Assembly: GCA_016758965.1 (NCBI GenBank)
Contig: JAEPRB010000213.1
Location: 1 to 64,000 of the forward strand
Reading direction: 5' to 3'
DNA length: 64,000 nt
Source of the DNA: Circinella minor
Lineage: Eukaryota; Mucoromycota; Mucoromycetes; Mucorales; Lichtheimiaceae
Shown: positions 35,495 through 48,632 of the stretch, in pieces
Numbering within the stretch: the first letter of the stretch is position 1
How the letters are laid out: every line of letters starts with the position of its first letter
Program-made: the position numbers and the translations under genes
The notes under the pieces: generated by a model
What the model saw: the letters and a program-made list of their open reading frames with translations, nothing else
Told to the model about the DNA's origin: nothing
Database searches by the model: none

Positions 35495-36411
35495 ATGTTG
35501 ATCGTACCTGACGAAAGTAACTTTATTAATCAATATCTTACCGAACTTTCTTCTCGTTCAGTTCGTTTTGGTCAAGATTATACTGCACGAAATCTTCCTA
35601 AACCTTTAAAGATTAAGGTATTATTTTTAAAAAGGATGGTTGGAGGAGGGAGGGGAGAGAAAGAGGCTCACACCTTTTTTTTTTCTTTTCTTTCTGGATT
35701 CTTTTTTTTTATTATTATTTCAATCAGTATAGTCAAACAATGTTTTTTTTATAATTCATTTTTTTTTTCTTTTATAAATTAGAGATCACCTTTAGCACCA
35801 TCTGAACCCACTACAAACGGTAAATAGAAAAGGGAAGGAGAGTGGGAGAGGTGGAAAATCTAATACTTAAGAGATGTGAGAAATGAAAACTCAAAAGGTG
35901 GAGAAAGAGACATATCCTCCCCCCCTTTGACTTCTACATTAAAAAAAACTAAAGGACAAAAATCTTAAATTAAATAATAATAGATGCAGCTACTTCAACC
36001 ATTGATGTGACGATAAAGATTCTTAAACCAGCATCTCAAATAACTGTTAAAGAAGTTTCTTTGAACGAAACAACGATTGGAGAATTAAAACAACTTATAC
36101 ATAAACAAAAATCGGATATTCAAGTAAATCGACAACGACTTTTATTAAGAGGCAAAGTGTTGGCTGATAACAAGTTATTAAGTGATTATGGATTAACAAC
36201 AGACAAATCAGTTACATTACATTTAATGTTAACAGCACCACCTAAACAACCAGAAACTGGAAAATTTGGATTGACATTAACGACTGAAAAGAAATTGGAG
36301 GATCCAGCATTTTGGGATTTACTTAAATCTAGTGTTGCACAAATCGTGGATAATAATGAAAAAGATGCAGAAATTTTGATTTCGAAATTTAAAGATATAA
36401 CAAAACAATAA
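35495..36411 (+). CDS. Ubiquitin-like domain protein, Get5/Mdy2-like
   Basis: Exons 35495-35617, 35783-35819 and 35984-36411 total 588 nt (195 aa), in phase. The N terminus (INQYLTELSSRSVRFGQDYT) resembles the Get4-binding segment of Get5. Residues about 60-130 are a ubiquitin-like fold (VTIKILKPASQITVKEVSL, then IGELKQLIHKQKSDI, RQRLLLRGKVLADNKLLSDY, SVTLHLML). A C-terminal helical block (PAFWDLLKSSVAQIVDNNEK) fits the Get5 homodimerisation domain. In yeast Get4/Get5 hands tail-anchored proteins from Sgt2 to Get3. The three-part layout and the length support Get5. A different UBL protein is possible. Confidence 0.7.
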
Positions 36412-36605
36412 ATAAATAAAAAAAACTATCAATATTATTATTCATTCATTTTCAAGAGAAAGAAGGATAGAATGTTACAAAAATGAATGAATGAATTAAT
36501 TATTATTATTATTATTATTATTAGTATGTATTTATAACTAGATATATATTTATATTTATATTTATATAATCACAAAATTTTCAAATGTGAATTTATTATT
36601 ATTAA

Positions 36606-39274
36606 CTATTCTCCTAATAACCATTCAACAATTGTATGTTCTTGTTCATGTTCATCTTCCCAATCTTCATCTGGAACAAACCATTCTTCATCTCCAACAA
36701 CTATTCCATGTTCACTACCAGTATCTTCTGTAACAACAACACGAGGTAATTCTGGATCTGTTTGAACTCCTGCGTCTAAATAAATTGGTTTTGGTGTTTG
36801 TGTTCCTTGTTCAGTTTTAGCTAATTCAAATTTTAGCACCTTTTCACGTACAGTAAATCCATGTGTATTTTTTGTTTGTTGTTGTAGTTGTTGTAGTTGT
36901 TGATGAGGTAGTTCATCCCCTTCAGAATATTGAAGTGCAAAACTTTCATGAAAAGAAGTAGGTCTTGCACTACTTATCATAGACGCTCGTTTTGCTACCA
37001 TACTGGAGGGTCTTTCTAATTCCTCTTTTGTTGTTTGTCTTCGTGTCGTTCGCCTTGGTGGATGATCAGGTTCAACAAAAGATGTACGAGAACCAGGAGC
37101 CATACTTCGAAGTACAGGTGGTTTTGGTGCAGAACGAGGATTTTCAAAAGGTGTTACTGGTTCATCCAATGATAATTTTTTATGTAATACATGATGCGAA
37201 TGTCTTTGTGGAATGTCTTGTTGTTGTTTTCGGAATTGAGAAGCTGGTAAATCAGATGATACTGCTCGTCTTGTTGTAGTTGTAGGAGTAGATGGAATAT
37301 TATTTGATGTATTTCGATCCAGACTCGTAGGTCGTGTTTGTGATGGAGGTTGTTGTTGTGGTAATGGTGGAGGATGTTTAGCAGCAATAAATGAATCTGA
37401 ATCCATGGATCGTAAAGATGTATTTTCATCAATAGCACTTTGATCTTTCATAACTTCTATTGATTTTAATCGATTAGGAGTCAATGATAATCGAACGGTA
37501 TCACCCGATTTTATTAAGTCTTCAAAATTAACTGCGGGTGTATCTGAATGATATATAGCTACTGAAGCACTAGATGTTTTTGACGCTCTTTGTTGTTGCT
37601 GTTGTTGTTGTTGTTGTAATGATAGATGATGATAATGTTGTTGTCGTACCGGCGACTGGGGTGAACTTGTATCGGTTGCTACTGAATCTCGTTTTTTACC
37701 AAAAAGTCGAAATCCTTTTTTACTCCCTGAAGAGGTTGTGGAACTGATTGTGTTGGTACTTGTACTTGTCGTCATAATAGACATTGGTCGTGTTTGTGTC
37801 ATTGAAAATAGGGATGAAATTTTACCGTTTGGTGGAGGACTACCAGGTTGACTATAATCCATTTCTTCATCATCAACGAATCCGATATCCATGTATGGAT
37901 CTACGCCTATTATCATACGATTAATTTGAAATAGTGTGAAAAAGAAAAAGTGAAAAAGAAAAAAAAAAAAAAAAAGATGATTAGCATTTCAAAACACGGA
38001 GTAAGATAAAAGAAATAGTAATAAAAAAAATAAAATAAAGTAGTATGTGCACTGTGCGTGCGTATAATATAAACACATGCGTATGCAAGATGATTATTAT
38101 GATTTTTCAAGTAGTAATAACAAACAAATCATTTAAATTCTTACTTGAATCACGGATATGAACATTTGATTGTTTCCTTGATGATGTGACAGGACTTGGT
38201 ACAGGTGTTGGTAATGTATTTTGTGATTGTGGTTGTTGTGATCGATAATTAATTACTGAAGCGCGTTTCTAAAAAGTATAAAAGTTATTGGCATTTAATA
38301 TATCAATGTTACACAGAAATACATCATATAAACACTAAAAAAAATTATCTACATTCACCCACTACATTTAAATTTCAATCATACTTTACCTCCAATCGTT
38401 CTCGTAATGCCATTTTATAAAACATATTACTAACTTGTGCATCATCCATTAATGTTAAATAAACTTCTTTTACACGAATATATTCTGTATCTTCATGTTC
38501 TGCAGTTATTGCTATTGCCTGACATCATAAAATAAAAATAAAAGGAATAGGTTAATAAGTTGGTTTTTTTTGGCACCTGCTTATCTTCCCACCCCCAAAA
38601 AAAAATAAAAAAAAAAACACTCACTGTCAGAATATATTCTGCCACGTGCTCAATAATAGCAGTGATATAAACAATAACAATAGGTGATATCGTCATATTA
38701 TCCGTTGTATTATCATTCATAGAAAGAGGAGTTGAAGTTAAACTAGGTCGACTTGGATTTTGATGATTTTTTTCTGCCAAAGTACAATAGTTGACACAAT
38801 CTTCTGTTAAACAATGGATTAATTTAGGTAATAGTGAAGGATCCAACGTTCTTGTACGTTCATAAGCTTCATAGTCAATAGTTTCTGTTGATTCACTATA
38901 TGATTTCACTTGTAATTCTGCTTCGACAATGGCATTTTTTCCAACAGCTGAAGATAAAAGTAAACCGAAAACGGCTGTTTTTATACGAGACAGATCGAGT
39001 GATTGAGCGGATGATAATAAAAGATGAACAAATTCGTCGAGAAATTGATTAATGACTTGTAATGCATCGGTTGATACGCGTAAAGGATCGACTTCAGTAA
39101 TTATGGCATTAGCAGCTCTGTGACAAACATAGCGTGCTTCTATAATAAAAGAGCGAGAAAAGAAATGTTATTATTATGTATAATTTTTGTACTTGGACTT
39201 GTTGGTGTTGACAACGGGACTTTTTTTTTTTTTTTTTATCTCAATTGAATTGTTGCTTAGATACCTTTGATCAT
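36606..39274 (-). CDS. Fused H2B-like/H2A-like histone-fold protein with long disordered tail
   Basis: Exons in coding order: 39265-39274 (10 nt), 38625-39139, 38390-38518, 38145-38268 and 36606-37906, totalling 2,079 nt (692 aa), every junction in phase. Residues about 20-92 read as an H2B-like fold: VINQFLDEFVHLLLSSAQSL, then LSRIKTAVFGLLL, then VGKNAIVEAELQVKSYSES, which parallels the H2B alphaC. Residues about 105-210 read as an H2A-like fold: SLLPKLIHCLTEDCVNY, a Ser/Asn/Thr insert, VIVYITAIIEHVAEYILTAI, then YIRVKEVYLTLMDDAQVSNMF. The rest is disordered: basic KKGFRLFGKKRDS, polyQ, Pro-rich, and a conserved-looking acidic end (EEWFVPDEDWEDEH...EWLLGE). A covalent H2B-H2A pseudo-dimer is known from the N terminus of Son-of-sevenless, but no RasGEF, DH or PH part is present here. 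The function is unknown, possibly at membranes or signalling rather than in chromatin. The tiny first exon is the least certain part. Confidence 0.82.
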
Positions 39275-42200
39275 TATGATAAATTATTATTAACAATAAT
39301 TATTAGAAGAATAAACAAAAATAATAGTAATAAAAGAAGAATAAATAGTAGTAATAATAGTAGTAGTAAGTAGTAGTAGTAAATATTAATAAATTACACA
39401 AGAAAAAAAAAAGAAAATTAAATTGGAGGATCCTGGTAGTGCAAAAAAAAAAAAAAAAAGAGAGAGAGCGAAAGAGAGAAGAGATCGAAAAAAAAGACAA
39501 GTTAAGAAAAGAGTAAAAAAAAAAAAAAGTGGACTATATTTTTCCGTAAGACACACAATTATTAAATAAAAAGAGTGGTTATTCAAAGGAGGGAAGACTT
39601 AAAAAAAAAAAAAGGCGCGCACGAGGAGAGTATATACAGTGTATGTCTAAGTCAAGAAAGCAGGGACGTAAAAAGAAATACCAAAAAGCCGAACTTCAGG
39701 TACAACACAAATAAATTATAAAATAGCACCACCGAATTAGAAAAAAAAAAAAAAAAGAAAAAGAAAAAGAAAGAAAAGAGAAAAAAGGAGGGAAACGAAA
39801 AAAAAAAAGGAGACAAGTTGCATTTAAACATAAAGTTGTACAACGAGAGCACAATCCAATATCACTATGCAGGTACAAACACAGATATATATATATATAT
39901 ATATATATTTGCACTTTTTTTTAAACCAGTTTTTTTAATTGAATTACAAAGTAAAAGTAATCGTGTATAACAATAATGGAAAGTATCTATCTAAACCAAA
40001 ACCAGAAACTCAGTCTTTTTTTTTTTTTTGACTGAAATCCGACAAATAATAATAGCATGCACACTTTTTTTTTAATAGAGAAACAATGAACAGTTTTTTT
40101 TTTTTTTTTTTGATCCCAATAACACATAACATACATATTGATCCTTTCACAAACTCCATTCATACATCTTCAAAGAAAAACAAAAAAATTACTTTGTTAG
40201 CATACGATGATGGGAATTGAGATAAAAAGGGAGAGGAGCACGGACATATGGGGGAAATACAAAAAAAAAAAAAACTGGTACATGGGTTTTTTTGGTATCC
40301 TCGATTCTCTATTGTTCTATTTTATCTGTAAATCCGAAAGTTAGTTCTCCACACTAAATAATATGCAAGATATAATTTGTAGCTTATGTGTGTTACAAGT
40401 AAATCATCAAAAAAAAATAGTACTTTAAGAGAACTGTTATAACCCTTTTTTTTTTTCAAAAAAAAGAAAAAATACTCCTTCTCTTTGTTGGTTTAAAGCA
40501 CATACACAATGGCTCCCTTTTTTTTTTCTTAAATAAAAATGAAATTGAAAGACATTTTTTTTTTTTTTATATAAATTATGGTATGTATGACAACAATAAC
40601 CTACAACAGTAATAGAATTTTCCATGAGTTGTTAGATAAATATGGTAATAAGCAGCAACATTATTCAACATTATATAATCAGATCATCATATGAAAACGT
40701 AAACAAAATACAGTAACAACATTTTGTCGAAATATTTAGCCATAAATAAAAAGAGTGTGAATAGTAGAATTCTATGATAAACGAATTTCTCTAAAATTTT
40801 GACAGAACCGAAGAATGTTTTGTGAACATGGGATGATCTTATTATGATTTTTTAATTAACAGATTTCCCTAATTTAGGACCTTTTTTTGGGGGAGAAGCA
40901 AAAAAAAAAAACATTTACTATTTTTGAGAATAAAAAAAAAATTAAAGATTTTATTTATATATAATCAGGCATGTCTTAAATAAGTTTCTTGGTAAAGAAG
41001 ATAGGTAAATGTTTATAACTCTATGAATACTGTTGTCCAGAATTTTTTAATTTATGTGTTTAAAGTTTGACATACATCAAAACGTTGTCGGTGTTTATAT
41101 CAATGTCATTTCCTAATATTTTAAAGAAGGTAAATAGTTAAATTCATGAGTTATTATCTTTTCTATCTACAATAGAAATATATATATAATGATTGAATAA
41201 CATATTAACAATGTCTTAATAAATTTAAACTTATAAACTGAAAATCATTTCTTTTAGTATATAACCTAAAACAGTTATGATAAATGAAAATGGTAAAAAA
41301 AAGAGGATTCGTTTAATAGCAAGACAAACTCTTCTATTTTGTTGTCATAAATATAATCTACCTAATCAATATTCGTTTTTTTTTTTTTTTGGTGTTTTCA
41401 TGCTTCTAAATTTACAAATATTACATAAGAACTATCATTAGCTATAATAGTTTACCACCCCTTTTTTTTTTCTTTAAAATTGCGTATTGATACAATTTTT
41501 AAAAGAAATAATGTATTTTCTATTCAAATATTTATAATTGATTAATATATTAAAGAAGTCGTTTTTCTTTGTTATTCCATAATAGACAAAGACAACAGAT
41601 AAACAGTATATCAATACAAACGTAGTCTCATTTACGCATGCGTATAATTAGGAAAAATGAAACTATTCGCTGTTATAATTCTTTCTCAAAGAGGCTATAG
41701 ATTTCTAAAAAGAGATTAAATGGTGGGGATTTTTTTTTCCTTGATGCACTCCACACTTTTGGAATGATCTTTTTACTTCTTGTAACAACTTTAATTTTTA
41801 TAATTTCTATAAATATTTATTATTATTATTTTTATTATTATTATTATTATCATTGTGATGTAAAAAACAAATTATATAACATGGATAATTATAATGTTGA
41901 AAAAGAAGAAGAAGAAGAAGAAAAAATTTGCGTGCGTACTTTATTACATAAACACAAAAAAAAAAAAAAGTAACTTACTAGAGCCTTAATTGATAAATTA
42001 AATAGAAATGAAGTTTAGCTAACTCTTACCGCATACATTATAAGAATAATGATATTTAAGTTGTTATATTTTCTAGTAGCACATCATAGCCACATCCCTT
42101 CAACATAATAATTAGTATCTTTATCTGTGATACGCGTGCCATTTTTTTTCTCAGGGGTCATTCGAACAAACCCTTATTCTATGTTATGTACCATTAGCGG

Positions 42201-44542
42201 CAACAGTAAGATCGTATATTAAAATAAATAAAAAAGGGGTGATAGTGATTCAGATAAAACGTTAAACTACCATGTTTTTTTTTGGTACCTACCTCCCTCG
42301 CTAATTCTTTTTTTTTTTTAATTATTTCTATTTAATAGTCCTGAGCTCCTCGTTCCTTATTTTTGCTCCATTCAAATATCAGGAGCTTTACCTGTATATA
42401 TATATATTAATTTGTTAGATTATATTGCAAAGAAATATAGTCTTATTTACATATTTTAAAAGTCATGGTTTTTGGTAGAATTTCTTTCGAACATCATTCA
42501 TTATGGTGTTTATTAATATGTAGGCATCGAGAAACATTCCTCATTATTTATGCAGAATATAATTCTCTTTTTTTTTTTGCGACCCCAGGCTCTTAATTAA
42601 TATTGTCTGTGAAAAGAAAAAACATATATAAATATCCCCCCTTCTTACTCTTTTTTTTTCCAATGGTTTGTCAAGTTTATCTATTCGGTATTTTTGCTGT
42701 TGTTATGACAGCAATAATTTAAAATAAGCACTTTTATTTTGTGTTGCCATCGAGAATTTTTTTTTTTTTTTTTGATTCCGTCACCATTTCCATCTAGTGT
42801 CATTAAAGTTATTCAATGCTTCTTTGGCTTTCAATTTTACTATTTTTTTTTACAAATAAGGTATTGTATGTTGGAAGGTCAAAGATAGTGTTCATCAGAT
42901 CTTCCAGCACTTTTTTTTAATGTTGAACATATACAGGTTGTTTTTATGTTGTTATTTTTTTTCTTTTCAATTTCTTCATGCTAAAACCCTTGATAATTTA
43001 TTTATTATTACCTACTATGTGTATAGCATCTAGCTGTCACGCAGAGCTTGATATCTTATTAAGTAGTGATCTTCTTAGAAATATCATTTTACTTAAGCAT
43101 ATTCATTTTTGAATGCTTTTTATAGAAGATGATCAAGTCAAAAATTTTCTTTTGTTGATGGCTCAAAATACTACTTCCGGTTTTTATTATAGCTTAAACC
43201 ATATGAAAATAATATTTTACCGTACAATTTGGCGCGCCATGTCTGTCTGAATTTAAATTGTCAAGGTCACACTACAAGGTACTTGAGTGTATCTTTGAAA
43301 TGCAGTATTATAAAATATATATTTTATAAAACACTTATATATATATATCGTTTACAATTTTCTTTCTTGTAGTCCTTCAATAATTGTAAATCCCCCCAGC
43401 GCATGAATAATAACATAACTAGGTTGTTGTTCTTTTTCAATTAGTAAGAATTCTTATTTTTGAACTATATAAAACTCTTGATCATGTCACTGTGAATATT
43501 GTTAAATTTATTTTTTTCTTAAGTTGCTGTTGTTAATAACAACGGTTACTAAGAATACTGTAAGTATATCAATGGAGGCACACAAAAAAAAGTGTGTTTA
43601 TTTATTGGATTGTTTATAGTAAATAAAAACATAGCATTAAGCAAAGAAAGATAGATCGCTTAAATGGAATGTTATTTCTATTGTAATAAATTTTATAATA
43701 ATAGTACAATTGTTCATAAGTTATTACGGATGAGGGTCTTGTTACCTTGTTTAATCTTTTTTGACATGTAGCGACTTAATTGTTTTTTTATCTACATGTA
43801 TTGTCATAAGTTTTTCCTAATGATTCCCGGTTCGTGCGATTCATTAAGAAAAACCCAATATTATAATAGTACCCTACATTTCTGGCATGGTTACAACCCA
43901 GACTAGTACAAATACATGGCTTTAAATTCTCTGAAACAGTCTAATTTAAATTGACTAGTAAAGTTACTATTAAATATTGCTACTGCTAAGAGCAGTGTAT
44001 TTTGTTTTGTGTTTGATCGATGAAAATTATCCTCTTCAAAGTAACAAATTTATCAAAATCGGATGAACCTATAATAATTATTCATCAAATTTGAGAAATA
44101 TATGTTCATTATTTTTTTACTCGTCCTGTTATCACCAAGCTTATTGTTTTTTTTATTGTTCGAGCGATTCAACAAGAAAGAGTTTTTAGAAGCAAAACGC
44201 ATGTTATATGAATATATTACACTATTCTAGAAATACAACTTGAAGAATTTAAAGTTTGTCTATGATGTCTATAACATCTTATGTCCAATTAAAGCTAAAC
44301 CAAATATGTTATCAAGTGTAACAATTTTTAATGCTGTTGTGCATCCACCACTCTCATAAATATTATGCTTTTGGTTTCACCTTACAGTTCGCTTTATGTT
44401 CTTCTCTTTTTTCTACTAAAAAAAGAAGCATACTAGGATTACTATATTTATTATTCTTATATTATCATGAACTCTATATATATTTTTCTCTCTCACGCCA
44501 CTAACTCTATTTTTTTTTCTACCACTACTTGGAGAAATCAAC
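39275..44542. other. 5.3-kb gene-free spacer rich in homopolymers
   Basis: Divergent region between the histone-fold gene (-) and the F-box gene (+). About 39300-39840 is purine-rich on the + strand, with many A10-A18 and GA tracts. From about 39910 to 42970 the runs switch to T9-T19. The remainder (43.0-44.5 kb) is plain AT-rich. I found no frame, splice-compatible exon set, RNA gene or transposon end that I could support. Small TA and ATT microsatellites occur (39884-39907, 41818-41850). Confidence 0.5.
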
Positions 44543-46476
44543 ATGACAATCCACTACACCATTGTCGAAATCTTGACAAGTTTACCGGGTGAGATTCATA
44601 ATGAGATACTTCAATATTTGTCATTCCGTGAACGTTTACAAATGGCACAAGTATGTAAAGCATGGCGAAATCTTGTATTGAGTTGGCAACCCCAATGGAA
44701 ATGCTTACCGATAATAGACGATCGCTGCTCTTTTGTACCAGATATGCTTCCTTATGCTCCGTTTATTGAGAGTAGAGCTGTAAAACAAATAAAAGTTCAT
44801 TATTATTTGGATCATGATCATTTATCTACTATCATGGAATTTATTCAAAAGCAACAGTTTCACGCTATTTCCAAAGGTACTTGTTTAATGATCTTTTCTG
44901 TATGAAATCCTTTTTTTTTTCAGTGTGATAGTACTAGTAATAGTAATAGATAATATTGACTACTTTTCTTTATTTATTTTTTGGCTTAGTGGATCTGGCA
45001 GTACAAGAATTTACAAAGGATCAGTTTGAAACTTTGATTGACACATGCGGAAATGTATTGAAGGATATAAAGGTTAAGGGACTTGGAAAACATAAAAACA
45101 ATATTCGTCCAGATGCGCTGTTGAAACATTGTCCAAGTCTTGTTAAACTTGATTTTAATGGATGTGTTTTTATGGATGAATATTGTGGTGAAGATCAACA
45201 AGCTAAGCGCCATTGGAATCCAGTAGATTTAATGGATTTGAAGCACGAGTCGCTATTATTCTTATCACTTCGATTTCATAATTTGGGCGAGTTTAGAAAT
45301 TTTAATCCAAGTCCCTTTTTAAAAGCTGTACCTAAACTACGCTACTTATCTATGAATATTGCTCATCTACAAGTTGTGGCTGACTCATTGACTAAAATGA
45401 TCCGCAGATATTGTCCAGAATTGGTAGCCTTGGTCCTCTATGAAAATGTTCGTCGTGGAGAGACCATTCCAAAAGAAAACTTCCAAACACTTTTAAATTA
45501 TAAAGAGGAAGAAAAAACACAAACAAGACCAGAGAAAGGTTTACGATACCTCATTATTCATGAACACAATTATGCTCAAACAGCACGTCGTATATGTACA
45601 TCGCTTATTGATCAATTTCACAATTTTTTTTTCAGTTTGGATTTTAGAGGTGCAGGAACTATCAACAATGGTGTATTGTGCCATATATCAGCTTTACCAT
45701 TTCCATCATTAAAGCATCTCAAACTTGAACATAATGACTACCTACCACCTGATTTACATCCACCAACTTTACTTTCTATTTTTGAACAGTGGGATATAAT
45801 GGGGTCTAACAATAATAATTTGACTCACCTTGCGCTATTAAACTTAAACATTAATGTTAACGACGATTTGCTTACTATGATTAGTGTTTCATGTACACAT
45901 TTGAAAGACTTGACACTTGACAATTGTCATGGTGTTTTTGGAAATGGAATGATTAACTTTCTCGAACGGCAAAATCAACGTCATCAGCTATCCACCGCAG
46001 AGAATGATAATAGCAGGCACTTACAGTCGATTACTTTAAGTAATGCACGGCGTGCAATGGATTCTGATGTTTTGTTATTTATGGCAAAAGAAATGGGATA
46101 TTTGAAACGAGTTGTTATTGAAGGTGCAAGTTTTGATTATGATGGGTACGATCATATGAACAGTTTTGTCAGTATTCGAGCCAACCTGATAATGCAACAA
46201 CAACAACAAAAAACCAACAACAATCATGCGTCAAAAACTTCTGTTGACGAAGAAATACAATTACTGGAATATTTAGAAATTTCGTTTTATGTATACGACA
46301 GCGAATATGGCAGTAGTAATACAGATATCGACGAAAGTTCCGAACATAAGTTTCAATCAAGGATGGACTCAATTGCAAAAACATGGGCTTATACTATAAA
46401 GACAAGAGATGAGGATGGCGAAATTCCTAGCGCTGTTATTACAAAAAGAAAAATTACAAATACAAAACTTAAGTAA
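44543..46476 (+). CDS. F-box protein with LRR-like C-terminal region
   Basis: Two exons, 44543-44876 and 44990-46476, give 1,821 nt (606 aa). Residues about 12-50 form an F-box: SLPGEIHNEILQYLSFRERL followed by QVCKAWRNLVLSW. The remainder shows spaced leucine-rich motifs (LVKLDFNGC, LLFLSLRFHN, LRYLSMNIAHL, LKHLKLEHND, LKDLTLDNCHGV, LQSITLSNARRAM) compatible with irregular LRRs. It should serve as a substrate receptor of an SCF ubiquitin ligase by binding Skp1. The substrate is unknown. A polyQ/Asn stretch (MQQQQQQKTNNNHAS) sits near residue 515. Such F-box/LRR genes are numerous in Mucoromycota. Confidence 0.87.
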
Positions 46477-46735
46477 TAATATTGTAAATGGTCGATAAAT
46501 AACAAATAAAGATCACAGATTTGAATCTATTACTATAGTATAAAAATGACTTGACATTACTCTATTTTATTTGGTTACTACGGTGTTATCCACCAAAATG
46601 TATCACGACATCATGCTGTATTATTAGTAAAAGAAGTAGCATCTTTTATTTTATTTTCGGTAATAATAATATCCGATTAAAAATTTCAATAAAAAATAAA
46701 AGGGAATTTTGATCTATTATTAGATCAGTAACTCA
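46477..46735. other. Short spacer, 3' flank of F-box gene
   Basis: AT-rich. It includes the T-rich stretch just downstream (minus strand) of the tRNA that could end Pol III transcription. Nothing else seen. Confidence 0.4.
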
Positions 46736-46818
46736 TGGTAACAGTGAGATTCGAACTCACGCCTCTTGCGAGACCAGAACTTGAGTCTGGCGCCTTAGAC
46801 CAACTCGGCCATGTTACC
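46736..46818 (-). tRNA. tRNA-Leu (anticodon CAA)
   Basis: Read on the minus strand: acceptor stem GGTAACA/TGTTACC with discriminator A, D-arm GGCCGAGTTGGTCTAAGGC (A box), anticodon arm CCAGA-CTCAAGT-TCTGG with anticodon CAA, a long class II variable arm (TCTCGCAAGAG), and T-arm GTGAG-TTCGAAT-CTCAC (B box). It is 83 nt without an intron. The long variable arm and the D-arm fit leucine. Confidence 0.96.
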
Positions 46819-47813
46819 CGATATATTTGGTTATATTGGACCATAAATAGATTCATATAAAAAATACATTTTATAACTATATTTTATAATTAAGTTATAT
46901 ATGATTTTTTTAACAGTTGGTAGGGTCTTTTTTGTCATTTTAACATTAGGTTTTTTTTTTAATTAGTAGTGTAATTTTAGATGATGGCAGAATTAAAAAT
47001 TTCATAGCAGTTGAGAACTGTAATTATATTTCCTTAAAAATATATTCTCTAGAAAAACAGAAGGTAGTTTCTTATTGTAAATTTTATAATTTATTAAAAA
47101 AAAATATTTAAATATAAAAGTATAATAATAATATAAAGATAAAAATATAAGGATTAAAAAAAAGCTAGAGTCACAGAATATTAAACTTAGATAATGGACC
47201 CAAATGTTTAGCTTAACCAGGTATTTGGTACAACCTTAATTAATAATTATAGAATATCACAGTAGACTTTTATCTTCACTATATAATTTGAGTTTTCGTT
47301 TTGAAGTACTATAAATATTGATTTTTAAAATGAATACTATATCTTTAGAGTAATGTTAAAAAATAAAAATCTTTAAAATTAATTTCATAAGAAGATAAAT
47401 TATTATATAATTATTAATTATTTTTAAATCCTTAATAATGAAAAAAAAGTTAAATCCTTTTAATGTTTTATATGTAAAATATTTACTATTAAAAGATATA
47501 TTAATATGAATTCTACTAAGATAAAAATTAAAGTTTTTTATAGAGAATTCAGATCCTTTTTCTTCTTTGAAAAAGAACTATAAAAAGAAGCACTTCGCAA
47601 GTTAAAAACTTACAAATTTTTATGGTATTCAATGATACTCTTAGATGGGACCCTCTAAAATAAAATTATACACCACTTTTTTGCACCCCCCATTGTGCAC
47701 TATAGAAAATTAAAGTCATACCAGCTAGTAGTAGTGCATTATCTATACCTCTCAAAAATATATTGTACACTTGATCATTTTTTTTTCTTTCAATGAATGC
47801 ATTATGAAAATTC

Positions 47814-48123
47814 TTGTAGTGTCATGGAATTAAGAATGTAAAAATACCGGAGATTCTAGGGGTCTACCCCTGATAAAGCTGAAAAGGATCATTCTAAGAA
47901 CAAGGTTATCATACCTTAAGATAAAATTCTTTAAGATACATTCTTCAGATGACATACCAGAAATAACTCATCATAATAAACAACTCATATAAATAGACCA
48001 AGTAGTACATAGAATAATAATCTTTATCTTATTTTTGGAAGAATAAACACTGTTTCAAAGGACTCATCGTTTTATTTACGTTTTATTATTGAATTAAATT
48101 ATTATTCTATCGTATACCTCAAT
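47814..48123. repeat. Left arm of interlocked inverted repeat 2
   Basis: About 310 bp starting TTGTAGTGTCATGGAATTAA and ending CGTATACCTCAAT. It is nearly identical in reverse complement to 49478-49781, differing by small indels and substitutions. It contains AGGGGTCTACCCCT, a short palindrome. Confidence 0.85.
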
Positions 48124-48632
48124 TCTCACATTACATATTCAAGAAAATATATCAATCGTTTATTATAATGAAGTAGCACTTGCTTATTTTGATGCTGGGA
48201 TAGATTGCTATATTAAATTATTTACATTTGACATTGGCTGGAAAATGCATTTAGTACAAACTGAACATCCTTAAAAAAGCTACCTATAGACTATATAAAA
48301 AATGATAGACATTCTTCACTTGCAACATGAAATTCACTCTTTTATGCTTCCATATCGGCTTTATATTTCAAGTACTACATCAGAAAAGGGAATGTATATG
48401 TAAATTATACTAGTGATTTCAAGCATCATAACGAGAATCCATTAACTTTTAGTTAGATTAATATTACACCAGTTATTTTTTTAGTTGCGCGCATAATCAG
48501 CTTCTAATGTTATAAGCGCCTTAGCGGATAGACCCAAGGTGGGTATTTAAAAAACATAAATTATAAAATTTAAATACAAATAAAACAATTTCATTACTTG
48601 CAACTTGTTACAAAGGTATATTCAGCACATGT

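Noticed and set aside
35396..35782. 128-codon frame covering the start of the Get5-like gene
   Set aside because: It reads through the first intron and poly-T sequence; the spliced model gives an intact ubiquitin-like protein.
39303..39914. Phe/Ser/Leu-rich minus-strand frames
   Set aside because: Translations of poly-A/GA tracts.
41764..41973. 69-codon frame with Tyr and Glu runs
   Set aside because: ATT and GAA microsatellite sequence; no homology-like feature.
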